The position numbers and the translations under genes were made by a program. A stretch of 64,000 nucleotides of DNA from Pinus tabuliformis (lineage: Eukaryota > Streptophyta > Pinopsida > Pinales > Pinaceae). The notes beneath the pieces were generated by a model. It ran no database searches, had not been told where the DNA came from, and saw only the letters and a list, made by a program, of their open reading frames with translations. Shown here piece by piece: positions 11,944-23,737 of this stretch (within the stretch, counting starts at the first letter, position 1; each line of letters opens with the position of its first letter). The DNA lies in contig CM062820.1 in assembly GCA_031772625.1 (NCBI GenBank), positions 316,294,783 to 316,358,782 of the forward strand, given 5' to 3'.

Positions 11944-14874
11944 TTTTTTCCACTAGAAAAATCGTAATCTTTCATTATGATTGAAAAATTACATGTTGTA
12001 GATGCTTTCAGCATATGGTGTATTGTCCTTTGCCACTGAGGGCATTTTCAAAATTGTTGTTCAGTTTGCCAAAAACTTTGAGTTCATGTTGTAGTCATCA
12101 ATATGTCAGTCATCTACAATAGTTCCACATACACCACGCAGGGTGTTGTCTTTGCTGAAGGTCTAAGAATATATACAAGAAATATAGCCTGTGTGAAAAT
12201 ATATACAATGTATGAGCCATGCATATCCATCAAAAATAGAGCCAAAAAACTGTAATCTAGGGGCTCTCTGCCTTGTGGTAGTTTTGATCATTATAGGGCC
12301 GATGATAGTAGCGATATTCATTGGAGCCTCTCTGCTCCTGTATCATCCACTCTCCTCGGGGAAGTACCATGGCCTCCTTGGAAAGCCCATCAGCACTGCA
12401 GTTATGTTCCCTGTAAATGTGATTACATGAAATAGTGTTAAACTGAGCTTTGAACAAATTCACTTCATCCAAAATATTACTGAGTGTGTGTGAGTGACAG
12501 ACAATAATATTATTGAACCAATTAACTATGATTTTTGAGTCACCATATATGTTTAAATCCATGCAGTTATGACCCAATGAAAAATGCAATAGATGACAGA
12601 GTGTAATGAGCTCTGCAAAATTATTTGTTCCCTCACCAAGCCCCATCTTTACTTTGTAGAAATGTTGTTCATTAATGTATAGTATGAATCCACCACCACA
12701 TCCATGGTGCTGTGCAGCACCATCAAAGAATGCCCAAGGAGAGTTTTTGTCAATAGGTGCAGGATCATGTGGTCTACGAGGCCGAGGTTTGTGTGGCTCA
12801 GGCAACTCGTGATAGGCAGATATGATTCGGGCAGTAATATGCGGCCAGCAAATAGGTCTGTCTTCAAAAATAATTTGATTCTGAGCCAGCCATAGATGCC
12901 AGTAGATGATTAAGGGTAGACATTGTAATCTAGTGCCATGATGAAGATTGCACCAGTTTTCCCATGCTCGACCAATGTTGTCACCCTCCCATTTCCCGGT
13001 AATATGAATTGATGAGGAGATATTCTGCCATAGATTGATTAGAGAATTACATTGAAGGAATAAATGCAATGTCGATTCAGAAGAATTCTTGCATAAGACA
13101 CACCAGTGAGGGCCATGGAAAGATTGGTGAGATAGTGACTCTCCCGTGGGAACTTTATCTCTGAGAATACACCAAAAGAACAGTCTTGTTCTTGGGGGCG
13201 ATACAAGTTTCCATATACTCTTCCACCAAAACGTTGTCTGCTCTGGCTATTTGTGTGAGATCAGATTGAGATATCCGACCTTTGGAGAATAAATGCCATT
13301 CTCAGCAAGACTCCAGACGAGTTCATCTGGTCCTTCCTTGATCCTGATGTGTGATTCACACAGTGCATTTGTGTAATCATGCCATTCTTGATGCCACTGT
13401 GGTGGAATATCGAGCTGCAGGGCAGATTTCCATCCTTGTGTGAATATGTTGGTGTTCAGTGGATCCACTATGTGTGCTATAACCTTTATCTCATGAGAAT
13501 GAAGGTGCTGGATGAGTTCTCTTGATAGCTGGAATCTACCTCCTCCCCCAGTCCAGGGATCCATTCCAATGTGAGCCTTTGATCCGTCATTTATTCTCCA
13601 AACGAGATTGTTTCTGATGCTAGGCAGGGAGTGTAGGAGGGCCTTCCACACTGATGAAATACCAGTTCTAGGCCAGCTCGGCATACAGACCCAATCCATA
13701 ATTTGATGTGGCCAAATGTACTTGTGATATGAAATTGTAGTCCATAGATTCTGCCCAGTCAATAGAGTCCATCCCATTTTTGCAGCCAGGGCTTGTGCAA
13801 ATAGGGGTAGGTCTTTTAGCCCCCATCCTCCCCATTTTTTAGGCAAGGCGATCTTATTCCAACTGACCCAGGCAAAGATCTTTTTGTCTTGGTGGCCATT
13901 CTAGAGATATCTGCTACAAAGTTGCAGTCAAGCCAAAATGTTTATATGGATCCATGCTAATGCCATCCAGAAAACAAGGGTGGACTCAAGAACGGATTTG
14001 ACGAGTACTAATCTACTAGCTTTGGATAAGTATCTATGACTCCAGTTAGAAAGCCTTTTTTCCAGCTTGGTGACAAGCCAGACCCAATCTGCAATTTTTT
14101 GGCTGAGAGGCTTAATCCAAAATCCCAGATATTTGAACCCCCTGTCCAGAGGTATGATGCAATAAGGGAAGTGTTGTTGTGCAAGTTGTGACTCTTGGAT
14201 GGAAGTGAGGGCTAAGGTAATGGTAGATTTCCCATGATTAGCCTGCATACCTGTAGCCAACGAGAAGAGGGAGAGAATTTTGGAGAAAGTGAGAGTGTCT
14301 CTTATGCTCCCATCCAGGAAAATGAGAACATCATCCACAAATAGGAGATGAGTGAGGAAGCAGGAATCAGATATCTTGAGACCACGAAGGCTGCCATCTC
14401 TTTTAGCAGTAGCTAGTAAACGGCTAAGCCCATCCATAACAATTAGAAAGAGTAGGGGGGAGAGGGGACAGCCTTGTCTGAGACCCCGCTCAGCATGAAA
14501 GAAATGGGAGGCAGATCCATTGATGAGTACACTGTAGGTAGGGGAGGTGATGCAAGCCATAATCCAAGCAATGAAATCATGGGGGAAGCCCAGGTGTATA
14601 AGGAGCATCTTGATGTAGAGCCAACTGACTCGGTCAAAAGATTTTGCCAGGTCGATCTTTAGGATGATACCTTTTAGGTGTTTAGTCCAGATCGAGTGGA
14701 TGGCCTCATGGGCCAAGCCAATAGCTTCATGGATCTGGCGATGCTCGAGAAAGGCAAATTGTTGGGGGGCAATATGGTGAGAAAGAATGGGCCAAAGACG
14801 ATTTGCAATGACCTTGGAAATAATTTTATATAGACAGTTGCATAAAGAGATAGGCCTATAGTCATTGAAAGAGG

Positions 14875-14882
14875 AAGGGGAA
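14875..14882. repeat. hAT target-site duplication, left copy
   Basis: AAGGGGAA is repeated exactly at 17321-17328. Removing one copy and the insert restores the LINE reverse-transcriptase reading frame (SDSPSSFNDYRP). Confidence 0.9.
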
Positions 14883-16338
14883 CAGGGAAAATTTTAAGAA
14901 CCACCCTAAATTTATATGTATAATAAATGTGCTAATCCCCATTATACATAGGAAAAATGGGAGGCGAAATTATCAATAATATAATATGTATATATAATTT
15001 TTTTGGCGAATCTCTCACCAGATTATATTATCTTGTACAGTGATGGAGAATCTTTCACTGAATTATAAAATCTTGTAAGATCTTGGAAAATATTTTACTG
15101 AATAATAAAAAATTGTGAAGTCTTGGCAAATGTTTTGTTAAAGTATGAAAACCTATATGATAATAAGAAAACATATTCATTAAATTGTAATATACTAACA
15201 TACATGTTTGGAAAAAGAAACATAATTTTCTTTTCCTACAAACAATGTTCCAAGTTTCAGTGGCCGTGTTTGTCAAGGTTCTTACAATACACTCTTTTAT
15301 ATCCTTCTATTAGTTTTGATAATATTCCACAACAAAGTTCTTGTAGGTGTTGATATTGACAATGAGTTTTGTAAAGGTAGGAGAGATTAATCTTTTCTCT
15401 ACAACTTTTGTCAAGCTACCACTTTTTTCAAGTTATCAAATTTGTTTCTTATTCTATAGACTCCAACTATGAGATTAAAAAAAAAAAAAAAAAAAAAAAA
15501 ACAAAAAAACAAAAAAAAACATCAAGTTTGTTTACCCCAACACGCCAACAAGTAGCAAGCCCCAACTATATTATATAAGAAAGTATTAGGTATCCCAAGG
15601 GCTTGAAGGGGATCTAATTGAAAGAAGTGACCATTGTGAGAATCCTTCCAATCAATATATGAATATATAAATGTAGATTTATTATTATTTTAATTGAAAA
15701 TCTTCAATTAAATAATAAAATTTAATTACGTCTCTCCCAATCTAAATTGCTTATTAGCATAATTCACTACCCTCATAGGTCTCGCATTTTTTAACAGCAT
15801 TGTAACATGTACATTAATTTCCTTTTTGGTGAACAATCTCCACCATTTAGGAAAATATGGTGTAGTGGCTCCAACCCCTACAGATCATTAGGACAAACTA
15901 AGAATAGCACAGAAGATGAAAGGTTGTACACACCAACTTATTTTTCAAACAACTAATCCAACATCAGTACCTAAAGTTTTTCATGAAGATATCATATTGA
16001 GAACGTTTGTAAAATTGTGAGAAATCTTCTGCCAGGGTGATGCAGAAAGAGTGATAAGGTTTCATTGTTTTGAATTTTTTTTATTAAATCAGAAAAAGTT
16101 AAAAACCAATATTAATGGAGACATTGGTATTTTTTACTAAATTTTGTGAAGTTACTAAATGTAGCTTTAACCATTCACCTTAAGATGTTTTTACAATATA
16201 ATTTCCTAAGCCTATTTAATATCTTCATTATCATAAAAACCAACCTATATCCATCTTAACTCCACATCTACCACTCTTAGGGGGATGAAATCTATTTATC
16301 CCTCTGAGCACTCGGTAGACCCAGAATTAAGATGGATC

Positions 16339-16728
16339 TAAGATGATATAATTTCCCCTTAAATAGTCTATGCTCACTTGAATACCATGGTATTACCATG
16401 GGTGAATACCATGTGTTATCATAAACCTGGAGCTTAACAATTACTATTAGTAATTTATAAAAATTAATAAAATTAATAATTGATTTTTATTTTATTTTTT
16501 ATTTTAACCAATTTAAAATGTTTAACATACATTAAATTACAACATCCATTTTTACTCTTGATCCACCAAGCCCCGAGAGGGATCAAATATTTTTTCACTC
16601 TATGCTAGTTTGCATATCATGATATTTGATACCTCTCGGGCTTAGTAACTAAAGATGGATCTATGTTGGTTTAATTCCGCCATTTAAATAGGCTACATTC
16701 CACATGAATACCATGGGTCAATACCATG
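16339..16728. repeat. Two diverged direct repeats carrying ACCATGGG motifs inside the hAT element
   Basis: About 80 bp at 16339-16420 recurs in diverged form at 16647-16728 (AGATGGATCTA ... GAATACCATG). Both copies end in clusters of ATACCATGGG/CCCATGGTAT words. Confidence 0.55.
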
Positions 16729-16878
16729 TGCCATTTTTATTTTTATTAATAATAATATTAGGGTTAATAATGTTTTTTTGCATGGTATTAATAATAATCT
16801 AGCCCATGGTATTTGGCCCATAGTATTTTTCCCATAGGTTTCACCTAAATATAATGCATTTTTTGAGTGTTTGTAAAT

Positions 16879-17076
16879 ATAAGGTGACTTATGGAGTAAA
16901 TATAAAAAAATGTTTTATTTGTTTACCATACCTCCACTTTATTTATATTTTTATTTGTTTACACCCTTGCATGTATATAAGGTGACTTATGGAGTAAATA
17001 TAAAAATTGTTTTATTTATTTACCATACCTCTCATTTATTTATATTTTTATTAATTTATCATACCTCTTTTATAAA
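16879..17076. repeat. 98-bp tandem duplication inside the hAT element
   Basis: AAGGTGACTTATGGAGTAAA occurs at 16881 and 16979. The surrounding blocks of about 98 bp align with several substitutions. Confidence 0.8.
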
Positions 17077-17320
17077 TATGGTATTTGGCCCATAAGATTC
17101 ACTTAAATAAAACCTATTCTTGAAAATTAGGGTGAATGGAAGGTTGTAACTCCTAATTTCAAGGGCTAAATTTACCTTTTCTACCCTCTCCCTTAAAATA
17201 AGGTGGGCTATTTGAGGGGATTTGTAAAAATGGACTATGATACAAAATATTCACCCACTAAAAATTTAAAACCCCATAATTTCGTCAAAGGGCGAACATT
17301 CGCCCCTAAAATTTTCCATG

Positions 17321-17328
17321 AAGGGGAA
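17321..17328. repeat. hAT target-site duplication, right copy
   Basis: AAGGGGAA, identical to 14875-14882. Confidence 0.9.
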
Positions 17329-18854
17329 TCAGATTTCGGGATAAGGGCAATAAAAGTCAAATTGACAGCATTGTACATGGATCCGGATATTATACACTCT
17401 TCCACAACTTTTAACAGATCATTCCCCAGAAGTTCATAGAATGCAAGATAGAATTCTATTGTCCACCTGTCAGCCCAGGACTCTTGTCATTTTTGAACCA
17501 TTTCATCGTTCCTTCCAGTTCGCCAGCAGTAATAGGGGCAATTAGCTCCTCGGACTCATCATCATTTACATGGGAAAATGTCTTGCCACATTGATGATAT
17601 CAACCAGATTTGACCCAGGAGGGTTTTTGAAGAGATTCCTGAAATGAGAGGTGCCAAGATGGGAGAGTTTGTTAAAGGTGTCAGCTACTCCCCCATCAGG
17701 TAGAGGTAAGTTCCATATTGTATTTGAAACTTTTCTACCTTTTGCATAGTTCTGAAAGAATCTTGTGTTGTCATCTCCTGCTTTTAACCATATAGCTCTG
17801 CTTCTGAGGCGCCAAGATTCCTCTTTCTCCTTCAAAATCCTTGCCTTTTGGTTTTCTAGCTCAATCAGGTGAGCTTTGTCGTCAGCTGAAGTAAATCCCA
17901 GGTTTCAGTCATCGAGCAATATGCTCAACTCAGCTTCAATTTGTGATAATAATAGCTCCTCCCTCTGATGTTTCTCTTTTGCCCATTTGATAGATAGATG
18001 CTTGAGCTGGGACAGGTTGTGGCAGAAACCCTTTGTCAAGGAATCATGTCTATCAATAGGGTTGGCATTCCAGTAATCCGAGACCATGTTTATGTACTCA
18101 GGGTCCTGAAGCCAGACATGATTAAATTTAAATGGAGCTTTTGGTTTAGGATGGGGGCCAAACACTTCAAGATAAATGGGGGAGTGATCTGAGATGCCCC
18201 CTGAACCCACCCATTGTTTGTAATGATGCAGTTGATTCATAAGGGGGACCTTTATCAGAAAACGATCTAATCTCCTTGCTAGTGCAGCATCCCCCACCCT
18301 TCTGTTTCGCCAAGTAGGGAGTGGCTTATTCATGGGGATATCCACCAAATTGTGTTGTTCCAGAAGGTTGGTCATATAGCCAGTGATAGAGTCCACTTGT
18401 GCTTGTGACCCCCAAGATTCTCCAAATCCCATAGAGAAATTGAGATCTCCCCCAAGAATGATGTGATTAGGAGAAAAAATCGATAGATTTAACAGATGTT
18501 GCCAGAAGTTTTCCCGCTGATGGCAGGGACCATATATATTAATGACCCTCAGGTTTAGACCAAGCTCCGCTGAGAAAATATCTAAGCCAATAAATCCATG
18601 GCCACCCCAGGATGCTAAGACCCTGATGTTGCGAGGATTGTAGCCAATGGCTAGGCCCCTTGATCGACCCACAACATCCGTGGCCAAAAAATTCCATCCA
18701 GGAGATAAGGAAATTAATGTGCTGGTGATGTTATCGGCCTCACCTAGGGTTTCTTGTAGCATGATGATGTCAGAAGGCTCTACTTCGAAAAGTCTACGCA
18801 GGGCTAGTTTCTTGGAGGCACTAGCCATGCCTCTGCAATTGAATGAGAGACACT

Positions 18855-20631
18855 TCATGGGGGAACCCTGCCCAGGGTGTTCAGTGCTCTAAGAACCCCT
18901 TCCAAAGTGGATTGTCTACCAGAGGCGACCTCTGCCCCAGCCCGTTTGATGGCTATGGATAGATTTGATTTTCTCCCGTGAGATGAAAGGATGACAGAAC
19001 CAGGTTGGGTAAGTCCCAAACCGGAGATATGAGACGGGGGACCACCAGAGTGAGAACGAGAGCGGAGGTTGTAATTGTGAGATGATGACTTCCCGTTTGA
19101 TGATGGGGAGGTGGAATTGGATGATAGAGTGGGCAAAGATGGCGTGGTGGTGGCGATGGAAGGTAATGATGGAGCCATAGTGCAGTGAGCCACAGATGTG
19201 TTAATGGTGGATGAAACAAGAGATGAACAATAAGCAAATGAGGTAGGGCAAGAGGTCAGAGAAATACCTGATAATTTTGCGGCCTCAGCTGCAGCACGAG
19301 CTCTTGTGGGGGGGGGGGGGGAATGGCACTCTATGCACTCCTTCCACCATCCTCGGGGTGATGTTGCTGACCGGAGGATGTGGACCCGAACTAGGAGAGT
19401 GATTCAGAGCCGGTGCTTCATTCCCTGTAGAAGTGGTAGGTGCCCTCGGAGGATCCTCTGGTTTTTTGATGAGTGGGCATTCCTTAAAGATGTGCCCCAC
19501 TCTGTGACATCTTCTACATCGGAAGGGAACTCCTTCGTAGTCCAGGATCTGTACCCGAGTGTATTTCCCCCATTGAAGAGTGATTTTCTCTTCCAAACCT
19601 TCGCGAGTGTCCAAATGGACCAGAATGCGAGCTAGGGTTCTGTTCTTCGATTGCACAAATGTTCTGTCATGGTCTAGGTAGGTGCCTAGGGCATTTCCAA
19701 TTCTGACGAAAACCTCCTCACACCAATACTATAGTGGAAGCCCTGGCAAGCGAACCCAAAGAGGTCCCGCCCCAATTTTCTCCCTCTCTGGGTTGAAAAG
19801 GGGACTCCATCTCTTGAGGAGTATAGGGGCCATCTCAATATGCCAGTATCTTGCGAGGACCAGATCTGTGTAATTTTCTTTTGCAAAATGAAGAGCAAAC
19901 CAACCCCTGGGCAATACCTGCACCTCAGGTAGTTCCTTAAGCATACTTCCCCAAATCTCTCGGACCCATAAGGTGAGCCTGTTTGCTGAGTATGCTCGGC
20001 CTCGAACATGTCCAACCAGCATAATGTTAGCCATGTATGTAGCTTCCCCAATAGCAGAACTTTCGCCAAAACGTATTGTGATGTCCTTTGTGGTAGCCTT
20101 CACACACTTCGTCTTCCGTTTCCCAGTTCGTGGGGTAGATGGATGGTCCGACAACGGATCTGGTGAGCCCTCCTGAGTTGTATGAGCCACTGATTTGACC
20201 TTCACCGTAGGGGTTTCAAAACAGCCCGACGGGGAGTTTGCAGAGATGGGAGGGTTTTGACCCCCGGATGCCTGGAGGTCCTCTGGCGGAGCTGTGAAAA
20301 GAGTTGAACTGGACAGATGGAGGTGGTCTGTCAGTGGATTCGGATCAAAAGAGGGTGAAGGTGGAGTGTTTGTAGTGAGAATGTGAAGAGTTCCCGGTGA
20401 TAAAGGAGGGCAGTCGAGTGCAGGAGAATCAATGGAAAGTGACCCGAAGAACAGCGGAGCTGTACTATGACCAGGATAGGTAACCACCGGCGCAGTGCTT
20501 GACGGAGCAGGAATGGACGGGGGAGATGAGCCAGATGCCGGCAATATGAGGTTAGGGTTTCCAAATATGACGTGGTCGGGGAAAGGATCCTCGGAATAAT
20601 CAAGCTCCTCGACCTCCATAACATCACCCAT
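18855..20631 (-). pseudogene. LINE ORF1: nucleic-acid-binding protein (DUF4283 plus CCHC knuckle), one stop and one frameshift
   Basis: I take the ATG at 20631 (MGDVMEVEELDYSED) as start, because codons upstream open only at GTG. A Pro/Ser-rich, probably disordered N-terminal third is followed by a DUF4283-type domain (ITIRFGESSA.., WEREIWG-like segment, GPLWVRLPGLPL). Then come a TAG at 19726-19728 (Gln codon by C-to-T), a zinc knuckle CRRCHRVGHIFKECP, and a Pro-rich tail. A run of 14 G (19308-19321) shifts the frame; in the shifted frame the tail continues to TGA at 18855-18857. That stop overlaps the ORF2 start as ATGA, suggesting stop-restart coupling. Role: RNA-binding partner of ORF2 in retrotransposition. 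Confidence 0.85.
19308..19321. repeat. G14 homopolymer causing the ORF1 frameshift
   Basis: Fourteen consecutive G on the plus strand (a Pro run on the coding strand). The ORF1 frame changes exactly here. It could be real slippage or a sequencing-length error. Confidence 0.75.
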
Positions 20632-20826
20632 GTTGTTAGTTGTTACCACCGACAGATGGAGACAGATGCGGTTGCAATGGAAACGAAGATCTGTCGGTCG
20701 TCCGGGTCCGGGTGCCTGCAGGAGGGTGCTGCAGTAAAACTTAGGGTTTTTACCCTAAACCCTTATGGTGGCCTCCTAATTTCGCACTTCATCTTTATCC
20801 TCACTCTCTATCCTTCTCCCAAATAC

Positions 20827-20839
20827 AAAATTGTATGTT
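20827..20839. repeat. LINE target-site duplication, right copy
   Basis: AAAATTGTATGTT, identical to 11931-11943, at the 5' end of the LINE. Confidence 0.85.
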
Positions 20840-22071
20840 ATTATTGTTTTTTAACCTAATTAAACCGTAAAGTGTTTCCCTTTGAAAACAACTCCCCTAG
20901 CTGCCACTCTCTACCTATCTGTACCATTAGATCAAATGTTAGACGATTAAAAAAATTATACACCATCAGATTAATAATTTGTAATTAAGACAAAAACTAA
21001 TGGTTAAGGGTTTAAAAGTAATAATATCTATGACAATAAGTTAGGGAAAAAAATTGTATACAACCCTTCCTCCGTTCTTTGCCATCCCTTCCTCCATTCT
21101 TTGCTTTCATTTCTTAATTTGGCAGACGTTGTGGACAACAAGATTCTGGAAATCATGCCTCTCAAGGGCGCCATGATGATTTCCATGCCTCTCAAGGGTG
21201 CCATGATGATTTCCATGCCTCTCAAGGGAACCATGACAAACAAGGTCATTCATTGTAATTGGAAGACAAGGAAGGGAAAAAAGTTTAGGAAGGCCCTGGT
21301 TCGAACTTGTTCAATAAGGAAGATAATATTCAGATATTCTAGTGCATAAGTGTATAAAATTTTCCTTTTTAAATGAACTAAGTTTATTTCATGTTATGTG
21401 CATACCTACAACAAAACTCTGCATCATCTGCAAAGCTAAACACAAGGTACCATTTGAAGTGATATTATAGATCCATTTTTTCTATTTACAAGTCCAACCA
21501 ATAAAAAATCAACACACTGAGTATAATGCAATGTCAAGAAAACCAAAAGAAGTGAATGTTTTAGGATATGTATTTTCGCTCCTTACAGTATTGTGCTAGT
21601 GAATTTTCCATTCTATTCTCTTTTCAATAAAAAGTATGAACTGTCGGCAAACATCCCACGATTCAATGCACTATTTTCCATTGTGATATGGTAGCTGAGA
21701 TTATAGAGCAGCTCTCAAGGGTTCAAAGAATTTCATAATTAATTATAATTTGTTTTTCCTTGTTTTGAAGTTGGGAGACTTGAAATGTAATTTCAGGAAT
21801 CTAATTCCATAATCAATTAATTGGTTTGAGTTTCTTTTGGCTTAGAAGCTGTGAGTGAGGGCCATGCTTTTCAACCAGGCTCATCTTTAATATTACTTTA
21901 AGCTGGTGATACTAAGAAATTTTGTTTTAATTCTGTTATCTCACGCCTTGTCACATGCTAAGGGTACCTAAGTTTTTAGCTCTATTTATTAGGTTGTTCC
22001 CTAGACTAGTTTCCTTTTGCATAAGCATGCATTCATGTGGATTTTATGTGATTGTCTCAAGTTTCGGTCTT
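20840..22071. other. Intergenic sequence between LINE and Copia element
   Basis: AT-rich. Apart from the 30-bp repeat at 21154-21236, no gene or element was recognised. Confidence 0.5.
21154..21236. repeat. 30-bp minisatellite, 2.8 copies
   Basis: Units beginning ATGCCTCTCAAGGG start at 21154, 21184 and 21214. The first two are nearly identical and the third is partial. Confidence 0.9.
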
Positions 22072-22249
22072 TGTTGACACCTAATCCTTGTGATTGGGTA
22101 AATATATGTAAATAGATAAATAACAAATATGAACAGTCATCGGGAGATGAACTGAACAGTTTCTCCCTCATGTATATAATGAAGACCTACCTGATGGAAT
22201 AATACACACGAATCATTTTTGCCTTATGGAGTTACTGCCTGGCTTGACA
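22072..22249 (+). repeat. Copia 5' LTR
   Basis: 178 bp, TG...CA; matches 27957-28134 with seven differences by eye. Confidence 0.93.
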
Positions 22250-22261
22250 TGGTATTAGAGC
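22250..22261 (+). other. Copia primer-binding site (initiator Met tRNA type)
   Basis: TGGTATTAGAGC directly abuts the 5' LTR. It differs at one C-to-T from the usual TGGTATCAGAGC, complementary to the 3' end of plant initiator tRNA-Met. Confidence 0.85.
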
Positions 22262-22539
22262 TAGCTCCATTTTTGGCATCCCTTTCTGCCATTGTAACTC
22301 CCTTTTGCCATTTTTTTGCAGTCTGTCCTCTGCCCCTCTCCTTTGACAGAAAATTTGTGCTGCAATACATAATTTCTATGTCCCAAATCTCTACGTGAAA
22401 GTTGTGAAAGATTAAATGCTACTGCATTGAAGCCGAAGGAGATGTCTGGTATATCTGCTGGTATTCTGTTGAGCTCATTGATATATCAAGGTGAACAGTA
22501 TGCCAACTCCTCTTTTTTAGACTGTGAGTTGTGTCAAAC

Positions 22540-22690
22540 TCCGTTCCCATTCACATTTTTTTGCATATTATTTGCGGGTTAATACAGTTCTGGTGTATGG
22601 TTCATGGTTACACCGCCCATATTGTCAACCTCCGTTCCCATTCACGTTTTTTCGCATATTATCTGCGGGTTAATACAGTTCTGGTGTTAA
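22540..22690. repeat. 91-bp-period direct repeat in the Copia leader
   Basis: About 55 bp starting CCGTTCCCATTCAC at 22541 recurs at 22632, ending in GGGTTAATACAGTTCTGGTG. Confidence 0.8.
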
Positions 22691-23410
22691 TCCAACTACA
22701 GTGTTAATACAGTTGCGGTTGTTAATACAACAGTTCCACTTCACCATACCACGCTTGCTACCACACTCATACACAGTGAACCACACTTGCTCCCGTGCTC
22801 ATACTTAGTGAACCATGCTTGCTCCCACGCTCATACTTCCTTGTTGTTTGTAATGTAATGTTCTGACAAGCTGCAACACAAATTTATAATAGCTAGATAT
22901 TACCAGTGCCTTTCTTGTGCGTTATTTGAAGGATTGTGCCTATTTAGAAACCAGATTTCACAAATTCGTGTGAATAAGTCACCCTCGAGATAAATTTTAC
23001 ATAACTCAGACCTTCTATCAGTTATTCGAGGAGGATTTTATTGGATTGACCCGAAAGTTATGTAAAGTCAAATTGAGAAGGGCTCTTCCTGTGTTTTGAA
23101 GCGATGTTGCTAGTGCTGTTCCGTAATGTTCTATGTACATGGAAAGGCGATACTATTGCACCTGAGAATCTACTTTGTTAGAATTTGATGGAGTTAAGGT
23201 GTTGTAGGCATGAATCAATAGTATCCATGTGGCCAAACTCCATATTATAGCAGACAAGGAACACCTGATTCGTGCATTGCAACTTAAAGCAGTTGATTTC
23301 CCATGTTTGTGTACCATGTTTCTTGTTGCTTTCATTCGCCTAGATAATACTGTATAAAATACGTTGCAAAATAAGAAATAGAAGAAAACATTCTGGTACA
23401 ACAAATTTAT

Positions 23411-23621
23411 GGGCCTCTCAAGCACATTGCTGACATGCAGGTCATGCGTCTTATTGACTTTCTCGCCTGGTAGAACAATCCCTTCATTCTTCCATGTCCA
23501 CAAGTCCTTTGATGAGTAGCAATTAACGCCTATGATGTCCACTCGTGCAATTCCTTTCCTGTGCATGCGGTAGCTTCGACCATCTTTATTCTCTCCATAC
23601 CAGTTCTCCATATAATACCTC
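23411..23621 (-). pseudogene. Captured glycosyl hydrolase family 43-like gene fragment, antisense in the Copia leader
   Basis: On the minus strand the frame reads WYGENKDGRSY, then KGIARVDIIGVNCYSSKDLW, TWKNEGIVL, and THDLHVSNVLERP. This closely fits the conserved core of the plant GH43-like (arabinanase/levansucrase-fold) proteins, where WYGE.KDG..Y and YSSKDLWTWKNEGIVL are usual. It starts at a splice-acceptor-like TTATTGCAG and loses similarity just after NVLERP, as at an exon end. It therefore looks like one exon taken from genomic DNA. A few codons before WYGE are deleted. It lies between PBS and gag, opposite to the element's sense, either carried by the Copia element or brought in by a small insertion. 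Confidence 0.72.
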
Positions 23622-23737
23622 CTGCAATAACACCTTTGTCCAATTGCTACCATAATTTCATTTTTCAGAATATTGCTGCTACAGTGCATTTTTTTAGCAA
23701 AAGTATTTTTCTATCAACAGAAATAATTTTTTACAAA

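Larger units (their letters stand above)
14883..17320. mobile_element. Non-autonomous hAT DNA transposon (2,438 bp) nested in the LINE
   Basis: The termini read CAGGGAAAATTTTA (left) and, as the reverse complement of the right end, CATGGAAAATTTTA: 14-bp inverted repeats with one mismatch. With the exact 8-bp target duplication AAGGGGAA and a CA.GG start, this is the hAT pattern. The inside is AT-rich, with no sustained coding and no transposase or BED-finger motif, so it must have been mobilised in trans. Internal repeats are listed separately. An A-rich run sits at about 15478-15520. Confidence 0.88.
12257..18858 (-). pseudogene. LINE ORF2: AP endonuclease, reverse transcriptase, zinc motif, RNase H (decayed, hAT-interrupted)
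   Basis: The ATG at 18858 opens MKCLSFNCRGMAS, then the apurinic endonuclease domain (LQETLGE, GGDLNFSMG, SDHSPIYLEV) to about 17905. Reverse transcriptase follows: KSPG.. and LIPKSDSPS before the hAT insertion; FNDYRPISLCN, ILKIDLAKSFDRVSW, GLRQGCPLSPLLF and LLFVDDVLIF after it. The usual FADD is FVDD here, with both Asp kept. Next are a CVLCKNSSESTLHLFLQC zinc motif and an RNase H with FFDGA, NNFAEL, YGDSK and ADGLSKE. Defects: TGA 17905, frameshifts near 17580, 17485 and the hAT junction, TGA 13928, TAG 13901 and TAG 13247. The intact form would be about 1,380 codons, usual for plant L1. Confidence 0.9.
11944..20826 (-). mobile_element. Full-length L1-type LINE (RNase H-bearing), minus strand, split by a hAT element
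   Basis: The element is bounded by an exact 13-bp target duplication. It has a short A tail at its 3' end (T run at 11944-11950 on the plus strand), a 3' UTR of about 300 bp, ORF2, ORF1 overlapping ORF2 by ATGA, and a 5' UTR of about 195 bp. Without the inserted hAT and its 8-bp duplication it is about 6.4 kb, normal for a complete plant L1. Both ORFs carry stops and frameshifts, so it is dead. Most plant LINE copies are 5'-truncated; this one appears complete. Confidence 0.9.
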
